Source of the DNA: Prinsepia uniflora
Lineage: Eukaryota > Streptophyta > Magnoliopsida > Rosales > Rosaceae
Length of the DNA stretch: 64,000 nucleotides
Direction of reading: 5' to 3'
Assembly: GCA_032719365.1 (NCBI GenBank)
Contig: CM064875.1
Coordinates: forward strand, 17,161,816-17,225,815
Below, piece by piece: positions 24,470-35,393 of the stretch. How positions within the stretch are numbered: the stretch's first letter is position 1; each line of letters begins with the position of its first letter. The position numbers were made by a program, and so were the translations under genes. The notes under the pieces are model-generated. The model did not search any database, was not told where the DNA came from, and saw nothing but the letters and a program-made list of their open reading frames with translations.

Positions 24470-27424
24470 TGACAGGACCCATCCCAATCCCCCCGGGATT
24501 AACGTGGGATGACCCTGCTCCCGTCTGACACGAAGTGTCAGACAAGGGATATTTCCAACCTTTGCCCTCCCGGGCTATCAGAGTACTCTAGGATTCGGAG
24601 GAGGCATGTGATATCTCGGTCTCTGCTACAGTCCACATCGTATCCAACCTGAAGGGTATTAAAAACAGAAAGACTGTGAGTGGACAAAAATAAGGAGTTT
24701 ATAAAAACATTTCCATAAAAGAACTTTATACCCTTCAGTAAAAAGCATGCATGCATAGTAAAACCATTTATCCAAACACATAAGTTTAAACAACCATAAT
24801 TTGGGTCTCAGCCCCAAATTCTATAAATACAAGTTCTACGGGCTCCTGCCCAAAACCATTTACAGAAAACCATAACATAGTAAACATATGTGGGATCTCA
24901 GCCCAAAACCATTTATCATTATAAACACAATTTCCCAAAATCAATTGAAATCATGTTTATCCATTATATTTCATATCCAGAACCTGTCACGGTATAATAG
25001 AGCTACACGTGTGCTAACCGGGGTCTCAAACCCAAGTCTCTCTAGGGTCCACCCAAGTCAATATCCGTAGATCAATGACCCTCCCTGGAGGTAACGAACC
25101 ATGCCCATCCTGAGAGTAAGGAACCCAACTGGGGGGCGACTCCACTCAGTCAGTGCTCCGTGACTACTCCGGGGTCCACCCAGGCCAACGACCCTCCCCG
25201 GAGGAGACAATCATATATATAGGATGGAATATGAAAAACCTTTTGAAATCATTCTTTAAACTTTTCCAGGATTCATGTCTGGCCCCCATAAGCCGTCATG
25301 AACCATAAAACCTTTCATGGGTTCATGCCGGTTCCCATAAACCGTCATAACCTGTAAAAACCATTTCAAGGGTTCATGCGGGTTCCCATAAACCGTTATG
25401 AACCATAAAAACCATTTGTAATACATAACTGGGCCCTAGGCCCGAATCCACATAGAAACTGGACCTCAAGTCCGAATCGTAAACCAACTGGGCCTCCGGC
25501 CCGATTCCGTAAATCAAATGGACCTCAAGTCCGAGAGTTACCTTTTCAAATCCAAAATCATTTCATGAAATCATATCCAAAACCATAAGTACGGAAAATC
25601 AGTATAAAATCGGAAAACCTCGATTTACGTGCAAGCACGTAAATCTCCTCGAAATACGTGAAATCATATAATTCACAAGCATCCAAATCAACATCATAAA
25701 ATCATATTCATAATCCATTTGGAAATCCAAAACCATTTCATTTAGACCAATAAAGACATACAGCCCCGTATAGGCACCGTATAGGGCCGAAGCCTCGAAA
25801 TACGTGCCTATACGTAACCGCACATCCAAATGCACTCATGGCATCACAAACAAGTATTTAAAACATATAATAAACATTTATGCATGCACCAATTTAGAAA
25901 ACAAGGTCCACTCACGGACCGTCCGAGCTGCCGCCTCGATTTGTGTGCCATTCGGCTCCCCGAGCCGATCACCATTGCCGGGACTCCCAAACTTGTCCAA
26001 ATTTTAATAGAAGGTTAATAACTACTTAATCAACCTCCCATCAAAGCTCCGTAATTTTTCCGAACTTTTAACTATTTTTAAATCGACCCTAAACCTTCCG
26101 ACACCCTGAAAACTATCGAAACGATGTTCAATTGACGCGAGACCAGTCCCAAAATGTTCGTTACATCGAATAGAAGATTTTCCGTGTTGAACACTTTCCC
26201 AAATTATGGCCCACGCGTCCTCACAAGCCCTAGAAAGTCGAAAACACTATTAATCGGCACTAACCTCCAGCAGACCGGTTTTACTGTTCATGGCCGGTTC
26301 ACCTGGATTGGCCGGTCCAACTGGACCGGCGTGACCGGTTCACAGCCCTAGACACCCCATTTTTCATCCTAGTTCTTCCTTTTTGGTTCCTTTCATCCTA
26401 TTTTGATGTTTTCTATCCATTCCAATCCTTAAACGCAATCGAAAACGTCTAAATCTTATGGTTCGATTTTGAACCAAACGGTTCAAGTTTCCAAAACTGT
26501 ACCCATGGCTGCCCAGCCATCCCAAGCTTCCTTAAACCTTCCTAACATGTCCTTAGCAACCTAATAGACTCATTAAAACCATTAAAAACCAACCATAACA
26601 ACAAAAATGGAAAAAGGTGTCAAAATGGACTAACCGTGAACCTCACGGGTTCCTCCTCCTCTCGCCGCCTTGGACGGCGGTTCTGGCCGCCCAGTAACCT
26701 CCTCAGTCTCCCTGGTCCTCTGCCTGGTCATGGGTGAAGAGTGGATGGGTTTTGGGTTGCACAGATGGGAGGAAAATGGGTGAGATCGGGTTGTGTTTTG
26801 TGTGTGTTTGAAATGGAGAAAATGGAATGGTTTGCACGGTGCATGAATCAATATAGGTGGCCTGTGGATGGGTGGCACTTGTCACTCATCCATTGGGCCT
26901 CCCTTAAATATCTGGGCCCCACTAAAGTCCAAAAGTTAACTCGTTTCGTAATTCGTGCAATAGTGCACTCGAACTTCCGTGAACCGTAACTTCGCCGTCG
27001 AACGTCCGAATTCGACGTGCCGCCCGTCTACGGATTCGTATCGTCCTTATCTACGTAACGGTCTTTGGCCCTCGGCCATCGGACCTCTTGATCAAAAAAT
27101 CAACTATTTTCCCCTTTTAACCAAAATTACCAAAATGCCCCTAAACTTCCGGACGTCATAACTTCCGAACGTCATAACTTCCTCCCCGAACGTCGGAATT
27201 GAACGTTCCACCCGTCTATGAACTCGTGACGTCACGAACTACGTCACGGTCATCGGTCAAAGTCCATTTGACCTCTCGATTAAAAAGTCAACGTTTTGCC
27301 ACCACCAGGGGCAAAACGGTCATTTCGCACCGTTCGTCCGATTTCGCTCTACTAATCACCGTTTAACCTCATTAATCGTGATTAGTCACTAATCTAATCT
27401 AGGAATTTGGGACGGGTCGTTACA
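24470..27424 (-). repeat. E3 5' LTR (2.96 kb)
   Basis: Starts TGACAGGACCC and ends GGGTCGTTACA. Palindrome copy at 26866-26891. Closely matches 18258-21196 along its length. Confidence 0.92.
24649..25915 (-). other. intron-like module of E3 5' LTR
   Basis: Minus strand: GTGAGTGGAC from 25915 to 25906, complementary arm in the same place as in the 3' LTR, acceptor ending at 24649. Confidence 0.5.
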
Positions 27425-30400
27425 CAAACACTGTGCCACGCGCCCACACGAGCCACCCAAAGGGGTTGCGCGTGGGCCTTACGCGCCAGCACAGTGTCAC
27501 CTTCAACCTTGCTTCAATCCGGTCCACCGGTTCACGGTTCAGGCCAAACTGGCATGGCCGGTTCACCCTCTTATTGCGTTCATTTTATCCCGTTTTCAGT
27601 TCGAATAAATCCCCTTAAGTTCCATTTTTAATTTCTAATCAAATAGCATGATCAAAACAAGAACCTTTCAACCCAAAGCATACCTTGAATCCAATATGTC
27701 GAACCGGCCGTCCACCACTTGAGAGTTCCCTCACTTTCGACCACCGTTGGCCATGGTGTCAAGTCCTACGAACTCACCTAAGCTTCCAAATCATCACCCA
27801 AGTCATCAAATCGATCGACAACCTTTAATTTAAGAATTGCCATTTTCGATCTTAACAAAACCAATTAATCGAAAGGATACTTACCAGGCCCCTCAGGCCT
27901 CGAAAATGATCTCATTCACTTCCCCAGTACTCCAGCAACCCCTCTCGTCCACGACAATCAATCCTTAAGCCCCAATCCACTTCCCAAATTCAAATGAAAA
28001 CAGAGGGCTTCACTGGTTTTTCTCAATTTCAACCACCGTACTCCGTCGTTGTGCCTCACCATTCTCCTTCAACTTTCCTTCATACTCCATCTTCAACCGA
28101 TCAAGTTTTGAGAGGATTAAGGTTCAACAATCACCCATGTATCTATTTTTCTATGTTAAAATCGTGCAAACCCAACTATGTGTTTAAAACGTATGTGAGA
28201 GAGATGGTGAGGACTTCTACCACAATCCAGAAGGGGCCAGGTGTCCTAAATCCTATGGCCACACTCCCTGATGCAGCCAAGTGTCCTTGGGCCACTGGGC
28301 ACAAATCCCTTGGCACAGAAATGACCAAAGTGCCCTTTATTTCGCAATTACCATTTTACCCCTCCGATTCCTATACCCATAACGTTATCATTCCAAGTCC
28401 AATCGACATGTGCCGCCTGTCCTTGTACTCAGGGCATCGAGACCTACCTACCAGTCCTCGGAATGCGTGAAAATTCCATGTCCGTGGAAAAGTCAACAAA
28501 GTGCCCCTCTTTTTAACCAAATTACCAAAGTACCCTCAACCTTCTAAACATCATAACTTCCCCCCTCGGATGTCGGAATCGGACGTGCCACCTGTCTATG
28601 AACTCGTCACGTCCCAAACTAAGTCATGGTCATCGGTCAATGTCCATTTGACCGTCCGAAAGAAAAGTCAAGATTTTTGCCCATTCTAGGGGCAAAATCG
28701 TCATTTTGCACCGTCCGTCCGAACACGTCCAACTAATCATCAATTATCTTCACTAATATGTTACTACCCACTACTCTAATCTCAGTTTACAAGTTGGGGT
28801 GTTACACAGATTATCCTGGATTACCGTGGGATGTGTCATGCTTTCATCTGGCGGGTGCTAGACCAGGGATACAACCGTAACTCGCTCTTGGTTACCCAAA
28901 GTACGCTAGGATCTGTGACAGCAGGTGATGTCTTGATCTCTGCTATAGCCCACATCCGCGATCAACATGAAGAGTATAAAAAACCATTAAAACTGTGGGT
29001 GGACAAAAACAAGCAGTTTACCAAGGCTTTTAACAAATATGACATTTACACCATTTACGTAAAAGCATGCATGCATCAAAAAACGTGTATTTCAAATACT
29101 TTCCTGAAAAGAAAGACGTATTTCTTTTCAAATCTAACACAGTGAAAAATGGTTCTCAAACGAAGCCATTTCCTTAGTAGGGTCTCAGCTCAAAACAGAA
29201 AACACGTTCAAGGTCTTAGTCCAAATCAAATCAAATAGGGGACATCAGCCCAACTATAAAACCATGTGGAATCTCAGCCCGCATCAACATAAGTATCACT
29301 AGTCACGATTACAATCCTAGCACGTGTGCAAATAAGCTCAGGGACCGCTCAATATCCTAGCATGTCACCGTGAACAAATCACTTGCCGCGACCGTCTCTA
29401 GATCATCATGAACACATCACCGATCGATCTCAGATAACAACAACACTCCTGAGTCGAGCCTCCTTGGTCCGTCACCTCTAGCAACTGCTCGACAATAAGC
29501 AATGCATCGTGACCTCTCCGAAAGGAACATAACTGCACTCCTGAGGCGAGCGTCATATCACCTAGGACTCTAACCCGAAAATCTTCAAATGGGTCATAGT
29601 TTGAAATCTAGTGTCTGACGACACTTAATATTCCAGGATTCCTCGAATCCTATCAAATCCACAACTGGGACTCATGCCTGATATATCTTTCATAAATCGT
29701 ATAACTGGGTCACAGCTCGATACATCTCACGCTTGACTATACTCTAAGTCAAACAAAAAATCAACTGGGCATACGCCCGAAAGATATTTCCAAATCCGAA
29801 AACCATTTCACATTTCAAAATCCTCTTTGACTAACATCTGAGTCAAAGACTAAATCAACTGAGACTCATGCCCGAATACCGATTTTATGCATCTCCGTGA
29901 AATCCCCTAAAACGGTAAATCAAGTCCTCGATTTCTTGCCTCTCCGTGAAACCATCAAAATCACATAAAACACATGCACGTAGTATACTCGATCGAAGCC
30001 CAAACATCATATAAAATAGAAATCTCGAACTACGTGCAATATTGCATTTGCTACGAAAATGCTAAATCAACAATATAAATCACATGCCCTCTAGGCATCT
30101 CAAATCATGTTTATAAAACATATAAAACATTTATGCATGCATCATAATTCAAAAAACAAAGTCCACTCACAGACCGTCCTTGCTGCGCGCCTGCACGCTA
30201 CGCCGTAAACCATTCCAACTATACTGAACTCTCCGGGTCGTCCAGACCTGTCCTAAACATACTTAAAGGTCACTACCAACCTAGACAAGTCCTAATAAAA
30301 AACCCTCGAATCCCCTGGAAAACTCAACGTGTCCCGGACACGCATCCCTAGGCTAAAAACCTCAATTTGACCTTTCAAACAATCTTCGATCGACCGAAAA

Positions 30401-31545
30401 CCATCATCATTGGATTCAGATCGTCAAAACCTTTAAGATGGGACTAATCTCACCTCAAAATACTTGCCCATGCGCCCCCATGATTCAGTCAAAGTTCCTG
30501 GTCAACCCTGGACAAAGTCGACGCTGACGTCAATTAAAGTCAACTCGGTCAACCGGTCAACTGGATTAACGGCCGCCAGAGAAGATGACCGGCATTATCG
30601 TTGCCGCCGTCTGGTTTAGGTCGCCAGTGGCTGAAACCTCCATTTTTTTCCAATTTTTCAAACCTTCATAACTCTCTCATTTCTCAACCAAATCCTACAT
30701 TCTATATATGGAAATTTATCTACATAATCCAAGAAATCCCAATCTGAACCCAGAAATTGAAGAAGGTACATGGTTTTTAAGATATGGCCTTCCAAAGTTT
30801 CGGCCAAACTTTGAACTCGTATTCCGGCCATTCCCGTTGTCCAAAACCTTCCCTTCTTGCACCTACAAGCTCGTATGAGCTCCAAGAACATAGCCCTAGG
30901 CTTAGAATCGATCAAAAACACCAAAATCCAAAACCCAAATCCAAGGCCTACATTTTTACCTTTTTCCTCCATATTTTTCGGCCATCACCACGGCGGCTCT
31001 GCCGTCCCTAGCCTTCTCCTAGCCTGTCTCTCATCTTCCCTGTCTCTCCATGGTCTCAAAGATGAAGATGTAATGGTGTGGGGTGGTGAGTACGGGTTGG
31101 AATGAAGAAATGAAGAAATGAAGAAAAAATGATGAAGATGATGGGTATACATGTGTGTATGGACATGGGCCATAGGGTGGGTGACAAGTGTCGCTCGTCC
31201 TATGGTTCCAATTTAGATATTTGGGTCCCACTAAAAACAAACAATTTCGAAAACTGAACAATCATGAATAGTTCCTGATTCCTTTCATGAACCATAACTT
31301 TCCTGTACGACGTTCAATTTCGACATGCCGCTTGTCTACTGACTCGTAGCATCCCGATCTAAGTAATGAACCTCGATCCACGTGTATTGGACCTCCCGGG
31401 TCAAAAGTCAACCTTTTACCCTCATCTAGGGGTAAAATTGTAATTTCTCCCCGATCGTCCGATAATCTTCGATTAATTTCCAATTAGTCGTAGTTAATCC
31501 TTGATTAGTCTCGCTAATCACATAATCTCGGGAAGGGTCGTTATA

Positions 31546-32721
31546 GAGAACTACTAAACAACCGCAATTTGAGGTATGGTTGTCTTCCACTGCCACACAT
31601 TGGGATGAAAATCTCCCGTTGTGTTCCAATGATGATGTGCTACCATTTTCGCTAAAGAGTGTGAACGTTGGCGGCTTAAAATTCTTGAGGAAAAGATTGT
31701 CCTGGTCTTTGTAAATGTAAATGGGATATGGCTTCCTATAAATCAGGACTTGATCCTTCGAGGAGGTGGTGGCTGACCTGTTATCACATGCCTAAATTCA
31801 TTCATTTTGTTCATTTCGTTCATGAGGGTCTGATGTCTGGTGGCCCGATGTGGTCTGCCATCATAGGGAGACTCTTCATCTGACCCTGGTTTGCCAGGAT
31901 CAGCTCTCCTCCAGTTGTTTAGTAGGTCCCTTTTATTTGGTGGGTCCGTATGTTTGTTTTCTCCCCGACCACTTAATGGCTAGTCTCTAGAAAACAAGCA
32001 TGCGTCAAAGATCGGGAACCCCTGTTGTGCTATGCTCGTACTCGGAATCTCGAAACCAATTCTTCCTAGAAAATTCGGCACTTGAAACGGGTTTTCCAGG
32101 ATCAATTATCCTAATTCGAAGAGGCCTTTTTCCTCTATCTGGTTTCAAAGCTCTGAATGCTGGAACATTAGCGTTCTTTAATGAAGCCGTTTCTCAGCTA
32201 GAAAGCTTTTGAACCTGACGGTTCAGTTCTTTGATTTGTGAGCTAATAGGAGCTAGGATATACTTGAAAAGATGTGCAAGCTCTTCTTTTCCTTTATCTA
32301 AGTCAAATATCTCTACTGCGACTCTTTCCTTTTGAGGCTCCATGCTAGATTTTGTGGTAAGTAACTCAGGAACCGTTTTCTGAGAAAACTTTCCTACAAA
32401 TCTTCCTCTGGCATCTCGGCTTCGAAGAGTTGACCTGTGTTTAGGAATGCACTGCAAAGAGTCATATTGGGCGTGCCAGATTATGTTCCTGCCTAAAAAT
32501 GTTTTTCTCGTTTTAGGAGTCGAGCATCCTGAGGCAACCCTCGCTGGGCCTCTGTAGAACCTGGTCTGCGGAGAGAGGGAGGAAAACTATTTGAGGGGAT
32601 CTCTTTGGTGGTGAATGGTATAGAGGTGTTGTATTGGTCTGAGTAAGATGAGCCTTAAGCTATCGTCGATCCCTAGATGGGTAGACTAGGGAGCAAATGA
32701 GCCTTTTTACTCAGGTGCAGG
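31546..32721 (-). other. unresolved repeat-like segment with an 87-codon minus ORF
   Basis: The segment between E5 and S4 carries a minus-strand ORF at 32194-32457 (87 codons) with RSTLRSRDARGRFVGKF and a basic, Gln/Lys-rich coiled-coil-like tail. About 20 bases upstream of its start (minus strand) is CTGGCACGCCCAAT, resembling the leader just after the LTR in some Tat-lineage gypsy elements. I do not recognise the protein. It may be the start of a decayed Tat-like or pararetrovirus-like element; no polymerase motif is visible to decide. Confidence 0.3.
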
Positions 32722-33601
32722 TGGAACGACCCGTCCCGGAAATTAGGGTTAAGGAATTGTTTAAGATGGGATTAGTGAGCTTGATCGGTGATTAGCTGGG
32801 GACGATAGGTTCGATAGGGTAGGATGACGATGTTGCCCCTAGTTCGGGCAAAAAGGTGACTTTTAGTTCGGGCGGTCAATTGGGTATTGACCGATGACCA
32901 GGATGTATTAGGACGTCACGAATCCGTAAACAGGTGGCACGCCCGATTCCGACATCCGAGGAGGAAGTTATGATGTTCAGAAGGTTGAGGGTATAACCGT
33001 AATTTGGCTAAACTAGGGGGAGAAGTTGACTTTTCGTACGATTGAGTTTTGGTACGTTGACCTAGGACCGGTAGATAGATCTCGTCGTCCTGAATCCAAC
33101 GACAGGCGTCACGTATTCATCGGACTTACGATGTGTGAGTTACGGGTCTAGAAAGGTAGTGGCACAACAGTAATTTTGACTTAAAAGGAAGGGCATTTTG
33201 GTCTTTTTTACTTGGGCCTGGTGCAACAGAGAGGGACAAATGGAGGGTTGAGATTGAGCCACTTGTGAGAGAAAGTGGGTGGATGGTGACACGTGGGGCT
33301 TGGCTAGAGGGTTCTAGGATCTCTCACGGGTCCAATAAGTTGGGCAGTGTTCGTGCTTGTTCGAACCAGAGAGAAGAACAGAAAACAGAGGGGGAGATTG
33401 AGAGAAAATTGAGAGGTGATCGTGAGTGTTGGTGTGTTCTGGTGAGTGAGGAATGACTCAGAGATTGAGAGGGAGACAGTGAGAAGGTTAGGAGGTGCGG
33501 TGGTTGTGTGAGGGTGAGTTGTGAGCCACGAGAAAATCAGAGAAAACAGAGAATAAGTTGGAGATCGTGGTGGTGGTGTGAAACCGGGGTGGGTCCTGAT
33601 A
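32722..33601 (+). repeat. S4 solo LTR, internally deleted (880 bp)
   Basis: Starts TGGAACGACCCG (one base changed) and ends GGGTCCTGATA. TSD GCAGG lies at 32717-32721 and 33602-33606. It follows S5 up to the GTGGTGGTG tract, then jumps to the last about 20 bp of the LTR (AAACCGGGGTGGGTCC), losing about 2.2 kb. GGTG is shared by both edges of the loss. Confidence 0.85.
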
Positions 33602-33606
33602 GCAGG

Positions 33607-35357
33607 CTTGCCACTAGTAGAAGATTGCTACTAGTCAGTGTAAATGGGTTCCGTTTTCGGCCAAGAACCTTTCTTCTGATCAATGCGATTGTGAGGCATG
33701 CGAACAAGACTTCTCTTGCGCTGTGCTTTTCTATGCCTCTTTCGAGAACTTAAAATATTTTCTTTCCAGCGATTCCAAAAATCAGAAGTTTAGTTAACCA
33801 TGATATTCATGTTGGCAACGTTTTTATTTTAGTAATTAGATGGACAATGGTCCCATATTTCCTTATGTCGAGATCAAGGTATTCAGACCAATGACAAGGA
33901 TGGTATCTCGACTTGGTGAGTTGCGAACCACATTTGGCTGGTGTCTTCCGAGTACCAATCACTTCGTGATAAAATCTGGTTTGTATGGAAATGGAAATAA
34001 GAGTGCAAATACGGTAATGTAAAAGTCCTGGAATAGAATAACAATTGAAATTACAAGTACATTGATTAAATTATTTCCTTCTCATTTCAAGCCCGTATTA
34101 AGCAGGAAATTCCGGAAATCATCAACTGAAATGAATATCAGTAAAAAATCATGCCATAAGATGGCAGGGCATTTTAACGTGAAGTTATAATGTCGAAAGG
34201 AGGTTTGAATCCCTCACGAATCATGCCATGAGTTGGCGGTCATGATGGATTTTTGTGGAGCGGTAGCCGCAAATGTTCCCTGAGTCAGTAGTCGGAATGA
34301 CTTTTCGTTAGTCAGTAGTTGATAATATCAACCATTATAACACTAAATGTTCCAAAAGAAAGTTGATATGTCATGATCCTTAGCCGAAAGTCCATGAATT
34401 AGTTAGTCGGAATGAGGGCAACCCTTATGACCCTTGCTGGTTAGAAAGAAGGTTTGTGCAGGGAAATGTAGCCAACCATTATGACGCTGCTGGTCAGGAA
34501 GACGGTTAGGCAGTTGCATAAATGCATCGAGAGGATGAGAAGAGAAGTTGTATCTTGATTTCTTAGGTCGAAATAAGTAGTTTTTGCCACAAGAGGATGG
34601 AGATCAATTTGCTGAGTTTGATTGGTTGATTGGATGTCTTTGAGAAGCTGGGCCGCTCTCATTTTATAGGCGGTGGAAAGCTCTCAACTTGCTAAGTTGG
34701 GTCCCATGCAGGTCCCACTCCACTTTTTTCCCTCTGTTGGGATACTCCCCATGTTTCAATTTTCTTCATCCGTGTCAGCACCGCCCAGACTTGCCTTTTC
34801 TCCACGCTCAAGTCCTGCTTGGGTTGGGTATGTTGTTTTTGGGCCTTTAATTTCCATGAGCCATTATCTCAAGCTCAAAGAATTTATTTCGGGTGTAAAC
34901 AATATTGAATGTAAAAATAAAAAAGAGAATTGAATATATATAAAAGGAACTAGATGCACAGTCCCTTTTCCATGTCCCAGGAGAAGGAGAAAGGGAAATG
35001 TTTGGAAATTATCCATACAATATGTCATCGATGTTCAAATTTGAGACTGATAGTCTACAAATCAACACTAAAATCAACTGAAATAGACCCACTTGACTAA
35101 TACTTTGACATTTTCCCATTAGTCTAACTTCAAATTTGAGAAGGAAAAAAGAGAGGCAACTTTCTCACTTTTCCTGACCTCCTCTCTTCCCTCAGCCCAA
35201 ACCCTCTCCTTTATCTACATCAATCCCTCAGCTGATCCCTATCTCATCCAATTCATCATTGTAATCACATCCCCCTGCTGGTCATCTCACCCTTTAAAAT
35301 CTTGAACTTCAAAACCGATATTCTGCAAAATCATCACCAACAAACTCTTCATCTCTA
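33607..35357 (-). other. unresolved segment with minus-strand TATA-like site
   Basis: No gene is supported. On the minus strand CCGCCTATAAAATGAGAGC (TATA core at 34661-34668) is a good plant core-promoter match and lies upstream of a leader that continues toward the ORF at 32457. Short interspersed motifs recur on the plus strand (for example AATCATGCCAT at about 34148 and 34223, and GTCAGTAGT/TAGTCGGAATGA around 34290-34410). The right 400 bp is A/T- and C/T-rich with nothing recognised until the ZRK fragment. Confidence 0.3.
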
Positions 35358-35393
35358 TAGCCATACATGTTTAGGCAACGCAGTCTCAAGGCA
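35358..35393 (-). pseudogene. ZED1/ZRK-like pseudokinase, displaced downstream fragment
   Basis: Minus strand reads CLETALPK, continuing the ZRK motif GCCLETxxP from the fragment at the right end of the window. The two pieces join in frame if the CACTA element and one GCA copy are removed (codons ...R C C L E T...). Homology fades after about ten codons and a stop follows. Confidence 0.55.

Larger units (their letters stand above)
18258..27424 (-). mobile_element. E3 complete LARD-type LTR retrotransposon (9.2 kb)
   Basis: Both LTRs and the interior are present, flanked by TSD CAAAC (18253-18257 and 27425-27429). The primer-binding site is an exact TGGTATCAGAGC. Neither strand of the interior carries a gag or pol reading frame. 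In the first about 345 bases of the two LTRs I count eight substitutions (about 2%), so it is one of the youngest insertions here. It sits inside solo LTR S3. Confidence 0.92.
16680..28806 (-). repeat. S3 solo LTR (about 2.96 kb, split by E3)
   Basis: Starts TGTCAGGATCC and ends GGGGTGTTACA. TSD CAGAT lies at 16675-16679 and 28807-28811. The two halves, 16680-18257 and 27430-28806, join across E3. It belongs to an LTR type also seen in S5, with GAGTCTTTAAACTC repeats (17277-17480) and one compensated GGGTCTTTAAACCC (17515-17528). Confidence 0.85.
16661..31545 (-). repeat. E5 5' LTR (about 2.75 kb, split by S3 and E3)
   Basis: The left tip TGACACAACCTATCCAGAT (16661-16679) continues at 28812 (TATCCTGGATTACCG) and ends GGGTCGTTATA at 31545. 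S3 separates the two parts. The intron-like arms are GTCCACTCAC at 30161-30170 and GTGGGTGGAC at 28995-29004; the acceptor AG is mutated (ATG). A palindrome copy lies at 31175-31200. Flanks (CAAGC, GAGAA) do not match, as expected for a truncated element. Confidence 0.75.

Noticed and set aside
27994..28470. 158-codon plus-strand ORF in S3
   Set aside because: Lies within a solo LTR, antisense to it, composed of C/T-rich leader-like sequence with no recognised domain.
16661..31545. E5 as a solo LTR
   Set aside because: The flanking pentamers differ (CAAGC and GAGAA), and a primer-binding site adjoins its 3' end, so it is a 5' LTR of a truncated element.
33607..35357. Cellular gene promoter at the minus-strand TATA site
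   Set aside because: No cellular coding sequence follows; the downstream ORF looks retroelement-like and the region is repeat-rich.
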